Assembly: GCA_037893225.1 (NCBI GenBank)
Contig: JAZGUH010000119.1
Coordinates: forward strand, 62,001-126,000
Origin: Hippasteria phrygiana
Lineage: Eukaryota; Echinodermata; Asteroidea; Valvatida; Goniasteridae
Direction: 5' to 3'
Length of the DNA stretch: 64,000 nt
The notes beneath the pieces were generated by a model. It was given only the letters and a program-made list of their open reading frames with translations, was not told the origin of the DNA and ran no database searches. This document shows, one piece after another, positions 11,330 to 22,659 of this stretch; position 1 is the stretch's first letter; every line of letters begins with the position of its first letter. The position numbers and the translations under genes were made by a program.

Positions 11330-13880
11330 TTATTCAGCATATCAGCCTTTTCCCCTGAAACTTAAGCGTATTGATAAAATAACCAAAAAGGTTAGAATAA
11401 CTAAAACTAAAAGTTTATATAAAAAAACCTGCAAAGATTTGTGGTCTAGAATGTTCGCCGCCGCTTTCTTCCCTTTGCCCTGCGTCTGTTGAATGCGCCT
11501 ACACGGTAACACGATATCGGGTAGGTGTAAGGACGACGCTGTAAACATAACGTGAAAGCGCTAACCTGAATGGAAATATCTAATTCAAAAGCTTTTGACA
11601 GTAGTTTAACAAATACTTCAATTCAAATTACAATTGTGATGGGGATTATGTGCAGGTGTCACAATATTGAGAAGTCGGCAAGAACTTAATCCGGTATTGT
11701 GTACTACGCGTGCAAAAGGGCGGAAATATGTGATTGGGACCGATATAGTCATTACAGTTGGAGACAGCTTATTTCTGTAAATTCCAATAAGTGTGGCTGA
11801 ATTGTCGCATTTTGCGTGCATCCATATCTCTTACAGAATTGTACTTTTATGAAAGGCTCATACGGATTATTTACAAACAAACACGGTCGAACATTGAATT
11901 CACTAACAAATAGCCCGATCGTAACAGCTAAAACGGGACCGCTGAATTGTTACTATTGTGGTCTGTTTATAGGGGCATTCATATTATTGTTCTGGTTTAT
12001 TATATATGAATCAAGATAGCCGGACAGCGAGAAGCATAAAAAATATATGTAATTATTTACACAATTAAGTATAAAACAATGAGCACTAACTAAACATATT
12101 AAAGTGACAATTGCTGTACGAAACAAATTATTGATTCATTTGACATATCGTCGAACGCAGCTCTCTGCGTTGAGTTTGAAGTATTATCTATTTTCTTTCT
12201 TATTAAATTCCCTAGGTATTTCACGGGATCAGTTTTACGACAAATTAAATTACGTGTATTCAATTAAGGGAATCCGCGGGCAACCGAGCGTACTCTCGTA
12301 AAAACGAAACAAAAATAAAACAAACAAACAAAATCGTGGAAAATTGTGAAGCATTAAACATGATAACTAAATTTTGATGAGCCAATTACAAATTATAAAT
12401 AAGTAATATTCTGATGCGCTTAAGTTCTAATCCGGTGGTCTTACTTTGTCTCTCATGAAATTCCTCAGAAAAATTGATCAGTTTTACGACAAATTATTTT
12501 CTGGAAGTCAAAGACTCTGCGGGCAACAGAACTAAAAAACTGAAACTTAAGAGGTGCTAGAACTATGAAGCATTACTAAAATTGCATTTTAAAGCAAGTT
12601 AAATTTCAGTATTGGAAATTATAAATTACTCCTAATCTGATTATCAAGGTGCCGTCTGTAAGTGCTGTCACTTCCAAGATTTTAGAGCTTGTTCCCCGGC
12701 TACACTGCATCATATTATTTTCAGTTCTTACTGGCGACCCTTAAATATTTGGCCCGTTCCCTTTTAACGTATATATTTATCCCAAGTCCGCAATGTAATG
12801 TATCAAATACGTATCCTTCAACAAAGTTTAAAACACCATCGACACATTATATATTTTATAGTCAACAGTTTATTTTAAAGTTAATAATTCAAGTGCGCCT
12901 TGGTCTTTTTATTATTGAGAAATAAATCATTCCATACCATCTTAGATATCTTTAAAATAGTTTCCGTCGATCAGATGAGCTAAAGCGTGTTGAAATTATA
13001 TTAATATCTTATACTATTCATTGAAAAAAGCAGGTTTCCCATGCTTCTATAACTATTATGAATATCTTCCGGATAGGCCTATATGCATATAATAAGCATA
13101 GCATGAACAATTTAGTATTGTGTATATAAGGAGGCTATAATTAGTATTTGCGTATGTAAATTTCAAAGCATTTCAAATTTGCCAAACTCAGTATCCAAAT
13201 GTTTTTGAAAAAAATATTAAAGTCAATGCAGAAGAAACCTCATTCAGTTGGTATTTTCTACCCAAATTCTTTTGGGTTGAAATGACGTCATTTCTGTCAT
13301 GTCCAGATCATAATATTGGAAGTGTTGGCGGGGACATGGATCATTGCGATTAGCAACTGCCTCAAGCTTAATAAAAAATGAAACTCGATGCCCGTACAAG
13401 CGGGGGAGGGCAGCATTGTATCACTGCCCACTCGCATATTGTGGCACCCAGTGAGTTTATCGTCGATGGGAGGCCTGTGTAGCGTGATATTTTGTCACCA
13501 TGAAATACTGTACGATTGCACATGCCTAAGTAATCGATGAATCGATTATTGGGAGAGTGGCCGGTCACGTGAAAGGGTTTAACCAATAATAGGGTAACGG
13601 AGTCGGATATTCATGGAGTTGGATATTCATATGACTCCGGTGCTTTCGTCCACCCAATAACTGAATCTCATCTCCCCAAGGCCAATGCATAACGAGAAAA
13701 GACGTTTTCTTGTCACGTGGGCATTCAGGAAGAGCAAACCTAAATACCGCACCTGTGGTCACTGTCTATACACTGACCGCAGAATCCATAAACATCGACT
13801 GATCCGTATAGAAGTTTAAGATGGGTATAGTAAATAAGTTTAAGATGGGTATAATACTCTGACTTTGCACGAGAAATTGT
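11330..13880. other. AT-rich intergenic DNA, no gene seen
   Basis: Short open frames with hydrophobic, AT-driven translations occur on both strands (for example 11816-12019 and 12689-12925), but none has a recognisable domain. A stretch near 13564-13640 (CACGTGAAAGGGTTTAACCAATAATAGGG) resembles, in inverse, sequence near 62560-62590, so a dispersed repeat is present. Confidence 0.35.
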
Positions 13881-13885
13881 TATAG

Positions 13886-14457
13886 GTAATTTAGACGATT
13901 CAGATGCCCTCGATTGTAGTATTATCAATCGTGTCAAATACCAGGGGCCAATTTCATAGAGCTGCTTAAGCACAAAAACATTGCTTTGCAAAATTGGGTT
14001 ACCAGCGAAACCTCTGCGATTATGATGCTAAGTAAACAAAAGCTAAATACCAGTCAGAAGCAATATACATCACATGAAGTTTTGGCCGAGAACCCGATTT
14101 TATTAAGCAAGTTTTTTGGTGCTTAAGCAAATGTTGTGCTTAACTTAAGCAGCTCTATGAAATGGTCCCCCAGATCTAACTCCGTAACTAAAACTATGTT
14201 TTGTGTGACTTTTTTGTGAGGATTGGCCATAGGATCCTCAATATTTACAGTCAGTTTAAGTCTTTGATGTCTTTTCAGGGCATAATGCTCAGATATAGCC
14301 CTCTTTGCCAAACGATCGCCGATCAATTCAAAATGCTCTTGGTTGTCAAGGATTATCAAACAACATCGAGGCCATGATAAATCCTGTTTGAAACGGTGAC
14401 GTGCTAGGCCCATACAGTCGGCCAAAAGAGAAAATTCTTGCCCTATACTTTTTTGAT
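13886..14457 (-). pseudogene. Unidentified ORF split by a MITE
   Basis: On the minus strand a frame of about 95 codons (from after a TGA near 14460 down to 14174) has ordinary protein composition, with segments such as RCCLIILDNQEHFELIGD and KRHQRLKLTVNIEDPM. It is cut by the inverted-repeat element at 13945-14169. Across the element, counting one CTGG target copy, the frame continues for about 19 more codons to a TGA at 13886. I recognise no family. It may be an exon (a pyrimidine-rich stretch lies near its start) or part of an older transposon. Confidence 0.35.
13945..14169. mobile_element. MITE, GGGCCAATTTCATAGAG family, copy 1
   Basis: A 225-bp element starts GGGCCAATTTCATAGAGCTG and ends with the near-inverse. 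CCAG flanks it on both sides as a probable 4-bp target duplication. A second copy is at 55228-55462. Inner sequence TTGCTT...AGCAAG is shared. No coding capacity. Confidence 0.75.
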
Positions 14458-14459
14458 TA

Positions 14460-15170
14460 ACTCAAGAATACTGTAATCATTTTAAACACTTCAACAAGTC
14501 ATTACTGCAGAAAAAGGTTCTACTTCTAAATGATGTGTCATTTATGGCACACGACGTTTGTTTTAGGGGAGAAATAGTGAGATTTGTCGAATTAGGTGCA
14601 AAAATAGAAGTAACATTTTTTTATAATGCAGGCAATAGATTACATTGAAATTGTGTCTTCATCCTCCACAGCAAAAGCCCCTTTAAATGTCAAGCAATCT
14701 CGAATTGGCTTCACGATTTCAGCAGCAGTTATAAAGTTGATAAACCATGTTTAGTGTTGACATTAATGAAAACGTCTGTACGCACAGTTTCAATGCAATA
14801 TTGAGTTGTCTTGCAATAATATGTGAAACGTCAATAAGAGCTTCTGGTTATTATTGACTGAGTGTTTATTTTTCGTTCCAGAAGATTCGCGCCTCGCGGG
14901 TTCAAATACAAGAAGTACATGTAGTAATTCTGCGTGCAGATAAACTATTGGAGCGAATAAGACATTGATTAATTCCCGATATAGGTACAGAGGGTGGACG
15001 GAGAGGAAGCGGAAAAAAAAGCCAAATTAAAATTGAAGATAAAGTTAAATCCCAAGTGCACGATGATACCCATGTGTAAACAGGCCTACCATGATGAGTT
15101 TATCCATGTTGTATAACCAAACACGCATGAATATGCTTGGCTTATGATTTACTGAAAAGAACATAGCGTC
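14460..15170. other. Intergenic, no gene seen
   Basis: Mixed sequence without an open frame of note or any repeat I can pair within the window. Confidence 0.3.
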
Positions 15171-15174
15171 GTGT

Positions 15175-15735
15175 GCCCGGTAAAAGGACGTTAGGAGCCC
15201 AGTCAAGCAAAAATCACTTTAAAGTTGTTGTGTTCCAGTTTCTAAATTAAGAGAATCGCAAAAGGCTGATTTTTTGTCAGATGAAATTTATTAATATTTC
15301 CAATAATGTTGCGCATTTGTTTATATTTTATTTGTTTAAAGTTATTTACATATTTATGCTAACGACCTTTTGCTGGCAACTCCTACCTTAATCGTGCGCC
15401 TCAGTAGCATGTGAAATGCTAACGACCTTTTGCCGGGAACAAATTTGCTCCAAACGCGTTTACAATGTACGTCTCACTGAAGTGGAGAGGTGAACGCACT
15501 TGTATGCATGTTTTGTTACATTGGTATTACACGCTAACATCCTTTTACCGAGTAAAAGAAAATGAAAAACCCCTTCCGTCCTTTTCTTTCATTTAATTAC
15601 GTCAGAATGACGTAACCCCTTGAGACGAAATGTATGTCAAGTGAAAGATATTTCAATACTCTATCGATTACCCGAACACCCCCGAGTTTGACCCTTTTAC
15701 AAATTGTTCGCCCTCACGACCTTTTTGCGAGCACA
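15175..15735. repeat. Dispersed CTAACGACCTTTTGC motif cluster
   Basis: Related words CTAACGACCTTTTGCTGG, CTAACGACCTTTTGCCGG, CTAACATCCTTTTACCGAG and CTCACGACCTTTTTGCGAG occur near 15360, 15420, 15533 and 15713. An inverse copy (CCGGTAAAAGGACGTTAGG) lies near 15178. The layout suggests a decayed inverted-repeat element at 15178-15555 plus outlying copies. Confidence 0.5.
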
Positions 15736-15820
15736 CAATTTCACAAATGCACTATTACACAAGGTGCCCCCCCCCCCCCCAAAAGGGTAATCCACAAACA
15801 AAGGGAAATGTGACCAACCT

Positions 15821-15974
15821 ACACTCTAAAAACGGATTGGTTGAAAACAACCAATATATTGGTAGGATTTGTAGGTATGTGTCCAACCAATCCAATTGGT
15901 TAGACACAGATCAACCAATATTTTGTTGTTTTAACCAATATATTGGCTATTTCAACCAACCCGTTTTTGAGTGT
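15821..15974. mobile_element. Short palindromic MITE (ACACTCTAAAAACGG ends)
   Basis: A 154-bp element has ends ACACTCTAAAAACGG and CCGTTTTTGAGTGT. Its interior is filled with ACCAATATATTGGT-type palindromes. No coding capacity. The end sequence resembles hAT-type MITE termini, but no clear target duplication is visible. Confidence 0.65.
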
Positions 15975-16979
15975 AGGCCTATGTACATATAATGAGGGAG
16001 ACATTTAGTAGTTCATTATTATCACTTAGGGAGACAAGGGTACTTAGGGAGACATTTTATGTCTCCCTAAGTACCAAGCCTCCCCCCCCCCCCAAGGAGG
16101 CAGAATTGTACTGTCGAAAGTGAGTTATATCGATAGAGAATGGTCCAAATATACCAAAATTCGTGGGGGTAGGACAGGGGATAATTGGGTTAGGTCACAT
16201 CAAAGTCGGAAAAAAGTTGTGCACGCGTCTATGGGAATGTCTCCCAAATGTCCCATCTAGGGTTATAATAATGACCTTTATTATGATTGTATCATAAACC
16301 AGGGGTAATAAGCCTTCCACTGATATCCTGGATGCATTTCTCCGATCATGCATGACTGACGTATATTTTCTTTGGACAGTATATGAAATCAATTATCAAT
16401 TGAATACCTGTTTGAAAGAAGGGCCCAAGTCCACCATTGAGGAGAAATTTGCAGCACCTATGTGGAGCCAGTTGAAGGAGAAATGGAGTGCAATTGTTTC
16501 ATTCCTCTTTCAGCAGCATAACAACACTGGACATGCACTTCCACTCGTCATCACTTTCGCCATCAACGTTTGCCTTTGGATTTCAGAAGACGAGAGTTGC
16601 GAGATGTCTTCGCTATCTGATAACTGGTGATGAGGCAGCATTTTCAATTAACACATCACGTCAATGAGTACGCACCTGCCGGACATCCTCCAACCTTCAA
16701 CTTCGAAGTCAATGCGTCGAGTGAAGGACTTTCGGAACATTCTATTTCTTTGAAAGAAACACGAATGTGCTAAGCCTACTTACTGATGATTGACCGAGAT
16801 GTTGTGCCTCAGCCGGAGCTCCATTTCCAACGTCAAAGAAATGGTATCTTCTGGTGGGCACAAATGTGGGGTATTTAAAGGACAATATTTTCTTTAAGCA
16901 TCTCGCAATACTAATTCTCTCGCCCATGGCCCATGGGCTGCCATCTTTATGTTCCAAATCGGCTAGAGCAACAGTTGTA

Positions 16980-17888
16980 TAGGGTGTCCCCAAAAGGTAA
17001 CGCAGAAAGAAAGAGAAAAATGATCAACCTATGAACTACGGGTAATAAGCTTCCCATTGATATCTTGGTTGCATTTCTCTGGTCGTGCATGACTGACTTC
17101 CATTGTCGTGAAAATGGTATTTACAAACCTTCTTGTGACAGCTTGGGAAATCAATTACCAATAATGACGTCACGCTTAAGTTTTTACGTGTGCGCTTTCC
17201 TATGGGAGCCGGGTGGGGACGATTGTCGGGCGTCCCGACCTGGCTCCCATAGGAAAGCGCATGTAAACAAAGTCATTACGTCATTACGTCTTATGTCTAT
17301 TGTTAGCTTATTGTTATGTCTATTGTTTTCTTATGGGATTTTTAAAGGACAAGTCCATCTCCCAAACTGGCTTGCATTCAGCACGAGTTGGACAATTTAA
17401 GAAATCAACAATGGTGAGGTGGGCGGTGGAAGACATGCGCCACGCTGCAGACTTTGTAGACCGCTGTGGACAGGAACACGTGTGGAAGAAGTTGATGGAG
17501 TGTTGAATCCTGAACGAAGAAAATCATCAGTTGAAATAATTCCTGTTTAGTTCGTTTTTCAAAAGTTAAATCGTGTTTTGTTAAGGTTTCCATTAGTTTT
17601 ATCGTGTTTTATTCAGGCTTTTACAAGTATAATGTCCCTTGATCGAAACTCGATCTACCTTTGTGTGGATGTGCCCATAATGTTTTCACCAAAACTCTCT
17701 TAAGTAAGTTTTTACGTACTATTTTCAGGACAATTGAAGTGAGTGATGCATGACCAGAGAAATGCATCCAAAATATAAATGGAAAGCTTGAACCCTTATT
17801 TATGATAACACCAGAATAATGATTCCTATGTACATAGCTTGATCAGTTTTTCCTCTTGTTTGCGGGTTACCTTTTTTGTGACACCCTG
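16980..17888. mobile_element. Mariner-like non-autonomous element
   Basis: The left end (AGGGTGTCCCCAAAAGGTAAC) and right end (GTTACCTTTTTTGTGACACCCTG) are inverse copies, flanked by TA on both sides. This matches the TA-targeting Tc1/mariner pattern. Subterminal stretches at about 17038-17098 and 17740-17803 are inverse copies of each other. A third relative lies outside at about 16297-16355. A smaller palindrome (CGCTTTCCTATGGGAGCC and inverse) sits at 17189-17263. No transposase frame is recognised inside the 909 bp. Confidence 0.7.
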
Positions 17889-17934
17889 TATAATGTATAA
17901 AGGAAATTGTACATTGCTGACTGGTGTAAGTTTA

Positions 17935-18110
17935 TTGGAACATCTAACAAAACTCCCCATGGGATTCCCATGGTGTCCAATTCACTATGCCATTCCGATT
18001 GGGTTTTGCATGGGAGACTTTTGTGAAACATAAACCTCCCATGGGATTCCCATGAACTACGATTCACCATGCAATTCCCATGGGGTTTTGCATGGACATT
18101 CTTTTAAATG
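17935..18110. repeat. CCCATGGGATTCCCATG repeat block
   Basis: CTCCCATGGGATTCCCATG-like words occur in both orientations, spaced by TTTTGCATGG. The block resembles the one at 48675-48843 and looks like an inverted-repeat element of the same family. Confidence 0.5.
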
Positions 18111-18612
18111 AAATCTCATGGACTGAGAAGTGATACATTTATAAAAAAAACCTGTTTTTTATTGTATTATGGAAAATTGTTGATAACGTCTGACCTTTTC
18201 GACATTTGATTAAAACAAAATATAACAAGAGTGTTGGCTGGCTGTAGTCCCCATTCCCCTGCCCCGTTAGGACCGCGCGTTAGTGTAGTGCGACTCGCAC
18301 AGGGTACTGAATAATTCTTAAACGTTTTATTAGATGGCACTTTGTGAACAACAGAGGACAGTATATCCGGATTGCCAACGGCTGGTTCATGCAAACCATG
18401 GTGGTCAGTTTGCAGAAATGTAATATCGCTTTTTGTCAGTGCGGTCCCATGAACCTTTTACAACAAAGGTTGTCCGTGTATCCCTGAGGCGCATAAACAT
18501 TACCAAAGAATAGTAGCTCAAGTGTTTTAAGGACAATTTCTAAATTAATATAAGAATGAAGAGAACAAGATTCGTGTCAAAACATAAAGTATAAAGGTCC
18601 TTCAATTCGTGT

Positions 18613-18839
18613 GGTGTCAGTAGATGGAGATCCAACCTGTTTAAATGGGGAATGGTGGATGACCCTTATTGGACTGCGGCCTCGGAGAGCAGACTCTCAT
18701 TCACTTATTGGATCATTGCCCGAGACACCGTCCACCACACGGCGCCACTGGTTTGCAGATGTTGGATGCTCAATCTGTTAACTGGCTTGAGAAATGTATT
18801 GACTTATACATTATTTTTAGCATACGCAAGAAGAAGAAG
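18613..18839 (+). mobile_element. 5'-truncated LINE stub with target-site duplication
   Basis: A 227-bp insert is flanked by the exact 9-bp repeat AATTCGTGT (18604-18612 and 18840-18848) and ends in an AAG repeat tail. It translates, with a frameshift, as RWRSNLFKWGM...CGLGEQTLIHLLDHCP...NWLEKCIDL. This matches the C-terminal end of a LINE reverse-transcriptase polyprotein (the CxCG..EQT..H....CP pattern). Truncation, tail and target duplication are the signs of target-primed reverse transcription. Confidence 0.8.
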
Positions 18840-18849
18840 AATTCGTGTA

Positions 18850-20240
18850 CAAACTTGACATTATTCAACATCGCCTTAAACCATGATGAATGGTTTTGTT
18901 CAAGAATGCTTGTGATACCTCTAATATTATAGTTCCTCCAAAAATGGTATCACGAGTTTACTATGTTAGTAAATTGAAGGAAGTCGTTTGTCAAGCCTTG
19001 CGATAACTTATCTGTGTTATTTTCGACTTATACGTACACCTGGACAAAGGTCGTTTGCAATTGAGATTTGTTTGGCAACTAAAGGTCTTGTGATTAGTCT
19101 ACACTGCAAAGTCCGTTGTGTTAAATTAACACAATCATTATAAGACAGTAGTGACTTTTTTATGAAACCACACATAATCCAATCAAACCTTTCGATTTTA
19201 TATTAAACAGTCAGTGATACACTGAAGATCAAAATACCTTTTATTCATTCATAATTGTCCTTCACTCTGCAGTTTCCGAGGGAAGTACATTCATCTCGAC
19301 TGAGGGCAGCATTTCACCTGGGCGGTTATTCCCAAGGTATTTTCATTCTGACGGCAGAGGGCGCTACTGATACAAGTACAGAACCGCGGCACAGAGAGAG
19401 TCTCGACATGAAGGGTAAGCATTTTATTATTACTTTTTTAAGCGGAAGAGGAGTGGGATTAGTAGGAGCATAGGCCGCTGTTAGAAGCAGGTATCCAGTA
19501 ATCTACAAATATGCCTTTAAACATTTAGTAGAACTTAGTGCATTTTTAAAACAACCCTTTGACTTTTTCCTTGTTTTAGAAAGGTTCTTATTTAAGTTAT
19601 CGCGGTATTAAAATTTCAGGGAGGAAACGAATCTATACACCACCCCGGCTAAAAAAATGTGTTGGGGTGTGCCCCCCATCCCCGGGATCTAGGCCCGTGG
19701 AGGTTAAACAGTCGTATTGCGAGAAAGTTGCCACGACGAGGCTCAAATAATACTTTGACGCATAGGGAATTGATCACTCTCCTAAACTTCCTTCAGGAGG
19801 GCGCCCTATGCCAAATACTCTTGATTCTGAACTCCGTTTTGATATCTTTTAATTTCCTTAAATTGCTGAAAGCATTGTAATAAACCTTTTTCAGATTAAG
19901 AAGTTCATAATTAAGGATTCTGACGAGTTTATGCTGAGTAAATTGTCTATATTTATGTAATAGAAATGCACTCCACTGGTTTCACTTCTGCAAAAAATTT
20001 CAAAATGCATGTGTACATTATATCGTTCAAACTTATTGACGATGACAAAACAGTATTCAACTCACAGGTGATATTATTACAGCGCTTGCGCGCACAAGGG
20101 CCAGTCGAAAGCACCACACCGGAACCAATATTTGGGGGTGGTATACCAGTCTACATTCAACTGTTTGTACAGTGCGCCACCAGGCGTTAACATTCAGTGA
20201 AAATGGGAACTTACTTCATCCCCCCCAAGGCCCTACACAT
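18850..20240. other. Intergenic, no gene seen
   Basis: A short element end with TGTGTTAAATTAACACAA (near 19118) resembles the TGCAAAA...GTTAA MITE family found at 44 kb. The remaining open frames are short and unrecognised. Confidence 0.3.
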
Positions 20241-20263
20241 CAGTGCTGTAGTCGAGTCCACCC

Positions 20264-20453
20264 AATCCGAGTCCGAGTCCGAGTCCGAGTCCGAGTCCGA
20301 GTCCGAGTCCGAGTCCGAGTCCGAGTCCGAGTCCGAGTCCGAGTCCGAGTCCGAGTCCGAGTCCGAGTCCGAGTCCGAGTCCGAGTCCGAGGGTTCGAGT
20401 CCGAGTCCGAGTGTCCGAGTCCGAGTCCGAGTCCGAGTCCGAGTCCGAGTCCT
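20264..20453 (+). repeat. GAGTCC hexanucleotide array 1
   Basis: About 190 bp of the 6-bp unit GAGTCC is nearly uninterrupted, with two breaks near 20390-20415 where the phase shifts. It is preceded by CAGTGCTGTAGTCGAGTCC. Long open frames across it on both strands (Glu-Ser, Arg-Val, Asp-Ser or Pro-Ser repeats) are translations of the array, not genes. Confidence 0.97.
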
Positions 20454-20598
20454 TTTGTGAATCTCAAGTACATGTACAGTGTTCTCGTTGACACCGAGAC
20501 AGTACACATACTACACAGCATGGTCAAAAAGGGTATTTACGGTAATAAGAGGCTTAGAGAGGCTTTTAACACTTATGCGCCTATCAATTGCTTCCCCC

Positions 20599-20851
20599 AC
20601 CCCTCCCTCCCCCGGGCTGCCCCACCCAAGATGTGGGGATTGTCACTTTTGAAGTGACCAAATCCCCACCCCTGGGGCAAAATTTTTGTGACAATCCCCG
20701 ACATATATTGGTGGGGCACCCCACATCATGGTTTTAACTTCTGATGATGGGGAAACAATGGCAAAATGAGTGACCAAAATCCCAACCCTGGGGCTTGAAA
20801 AACGTGACCAAACCCCCACATAAGACCTGGGGCAGCCCGGGGGGAGGGGTG
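20599..20851. mobile_element. Inverted-repeat element, GGGCTGCCCCA ends
   Basis: The left end CCTCCCCCGGGCTGCCCCA and right end TGGGGCAGCCCGGGGGGAGG are inverse copies about 250 bp apart. Internal GTGACCAAATCCCCA-type words repeat in both orientations. No coding capacity. Confidence 0.6.
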
Positions 20852-22011
20852 CATTATTGAATGACATTTAAATATAACCTATAAATAAAGTCCATACATG
20901 ACATACATATGTATGTGATTTGGGGCACATAAACACCTGCAAAAATATTGTCTAGTACTTTACTCAAGCGAAAAATCCCTGAAACAAATTGGATTTGCAC
21001 AGTAGTTTGAGAAACTTCAATGGAACCTTGCCGTGACACAACCTTGTGAAATTACTTTCAGCCATTATTATTTGAGATTATAAAGAAAAACTAATGGGCT
21101 TTGTGATGATACTGAACTATCCCAGTACCTTATTCCAATTTGAAAATATGACGTCAAAGAAATAACACCTACTGCAACCGTGCAGAGAACATGTTTAAAA
21201 AAAAACTTTGAACAAAAATCACGCATTGCATGTGCCTCTAACGTCACCATAAAAACGTCGATTTTTTCAACTTTATCTGTCCTTTTTTCCAAACCAAAAT
21301 TGCCCCTGGAGATTTAATTATACTTAAAAATACAAAAGTTTATTCAACCAGATTTATTTTACTTCAACCAATGATTAGTTTGATTACTCAAAAACTGGTC
21401 TTGGGGAACATTCCTCTGTAGCAGGGCTGTAGTCGAGTCCCGGTGTGAGTCTGATGACAAGTAGTAGGTCAAACTTTAGCTTTAACATAATGTTGCAATG
21501 ATTCTTTATTTAAATTGTAATACACGAACTATTTTAGCAGACAAAACAAAATATGAGAATGTTTCTATGGTGCAGACATTTAAATACGTACCGGTACTTC
21601 ACAATTTTGAAATGTAGAAGATTAATGATGTCATGAATATCAGTTGGGAAGTAGGGCCTATTGCTAGTACAAGCCTACTAGCGCGAAATAGATTTTTGTG
21701 AATGAATCACTTTCGGCCAATCAAAACGTGTACCGCGCACTACATTACAACCGGTATTCCATCTTTTGTATTCGCAAGTAATGGACGTCGAGCACCAGCC
21801 ACATGAAGTTGCGGCTCGACTGGCAACTACACGGACACCGCGCCTTCGCGCATGCATGCAGCGCATTCGATCGCACAGGCACGTACGTAGAGCGAGCAAA
21901 CGGCGAATTCATGCGAATTCATCCGGTACAGTCTCCGCGCGTCGCCGTTGGACCGACGTCTCGTCAGGCAAACCGTCCATACCTCACGTACTGAGCTCGT
22001 ATATGTGTACT

Positions 22012-22084
22012 CAACCTCGTCCCCAGGGTCTACTTTCATCCTCGTTCTGGAAGCGTATTGTTCGAACACTATGGGGACGAGGTA
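22012..22084. mobile_element. Tiny palindromic MITE (CCTCGTCCCC ends)
   Basis: Ends ACCTCGTCCCCAGGG and GGGGACGAGGT flank about 73 bp. It sits at the edge of a CpG-rich stretch (21720-22010). No coding capacity. Confidence 0.45.
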
Positions 22085-22249
22085 GACGCGTACTGTACTA
22101 CCTAATTATGTACATGTGTGTGCAGGCTACTGACGGGATTTGCGAACTAAACACTCCGACTTCGTTACAAAATTGCGGTAAAATTTAGGGTAAAAATCTT
22201 TTTTGGGCCGGACTCGGGCCGAGTCCTCGAGCTGGTCGAGTCCTTATTG

Positions 22250-22490
22250 TATGAGTCCGAGTCCGAGTCCGAGTCCGAGTCCGAGTCCGAGTCCGAGTCC
22301 TGACTGCCCGAGTCCGAGTCCGAGTCCGAGTCCGAGTCCGAGTCCGAGTCCGAGTCCGAGTCCGAGTCCGAGTCCGAGTCCGAGTCCGAGTCCGAGTCCG
22401 AGTCCGAGTCCGAGTCCGAGTCCGAGTCCGAGTCCGTGAAAATCAGGACTCGAGTCCGGACTCGAGTCCGAGTCCGGACTCGAGTCCTCC
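22250..22490 (+). repeat. GAGTCC hexanucleotide array 2
   Basis: A second GAGTCC array lies in the same orientation as the one 2 kb to the left, with one interruption near 22300. It is followed by palindromic GGACTCGAGTCC units to about 22490. At 21422 the sequence CAGGGCTGTAGTCGAGTCC, the same lead-in as array 1, occurs without an array. Confidence 0.96.
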
Positions 22491-22659
22491 AGCGCTGCAC
22501 ATACATTTGTGTTTTCAACATGCGGGAATATTATGTTTTAAATCCCCTGCCCTCTTGTCGGGATACTAGAAATTCTCTTCACCAGAATATGTGGAATAAC
22601 GTACCGATCTCTCTTTCTCTCTGCTATTATGTCCAATCAGTTCCTTAATTGGAAGCTAA

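Noticed and set aside
20172..20657. Long frames with Arg-Val, Glu-Ser, Asp-Ser or Pro-Ser repeats on both strands
   Set aside because: They are six-frame translations of the GAGTCC array; every frame is open because the unit length is a multiple of three and lacks stops.
21766..22188. 140-codon Arg-rich frame
   Set aside because: CpG-rich DNA plus a small MITE explains the open frame; no domain seen.
21422..22497. hAT element bounded by CAGGGCTGTAGTCG and CCAGCGCTG
   Set aside because: The ends are only partly inverse and the flanking 8 bp do not match.
22165..22521. 118-codon minus-strand Asp-Ser repeat frame
   Set aside because: Same cause: the second GAGTCC array.
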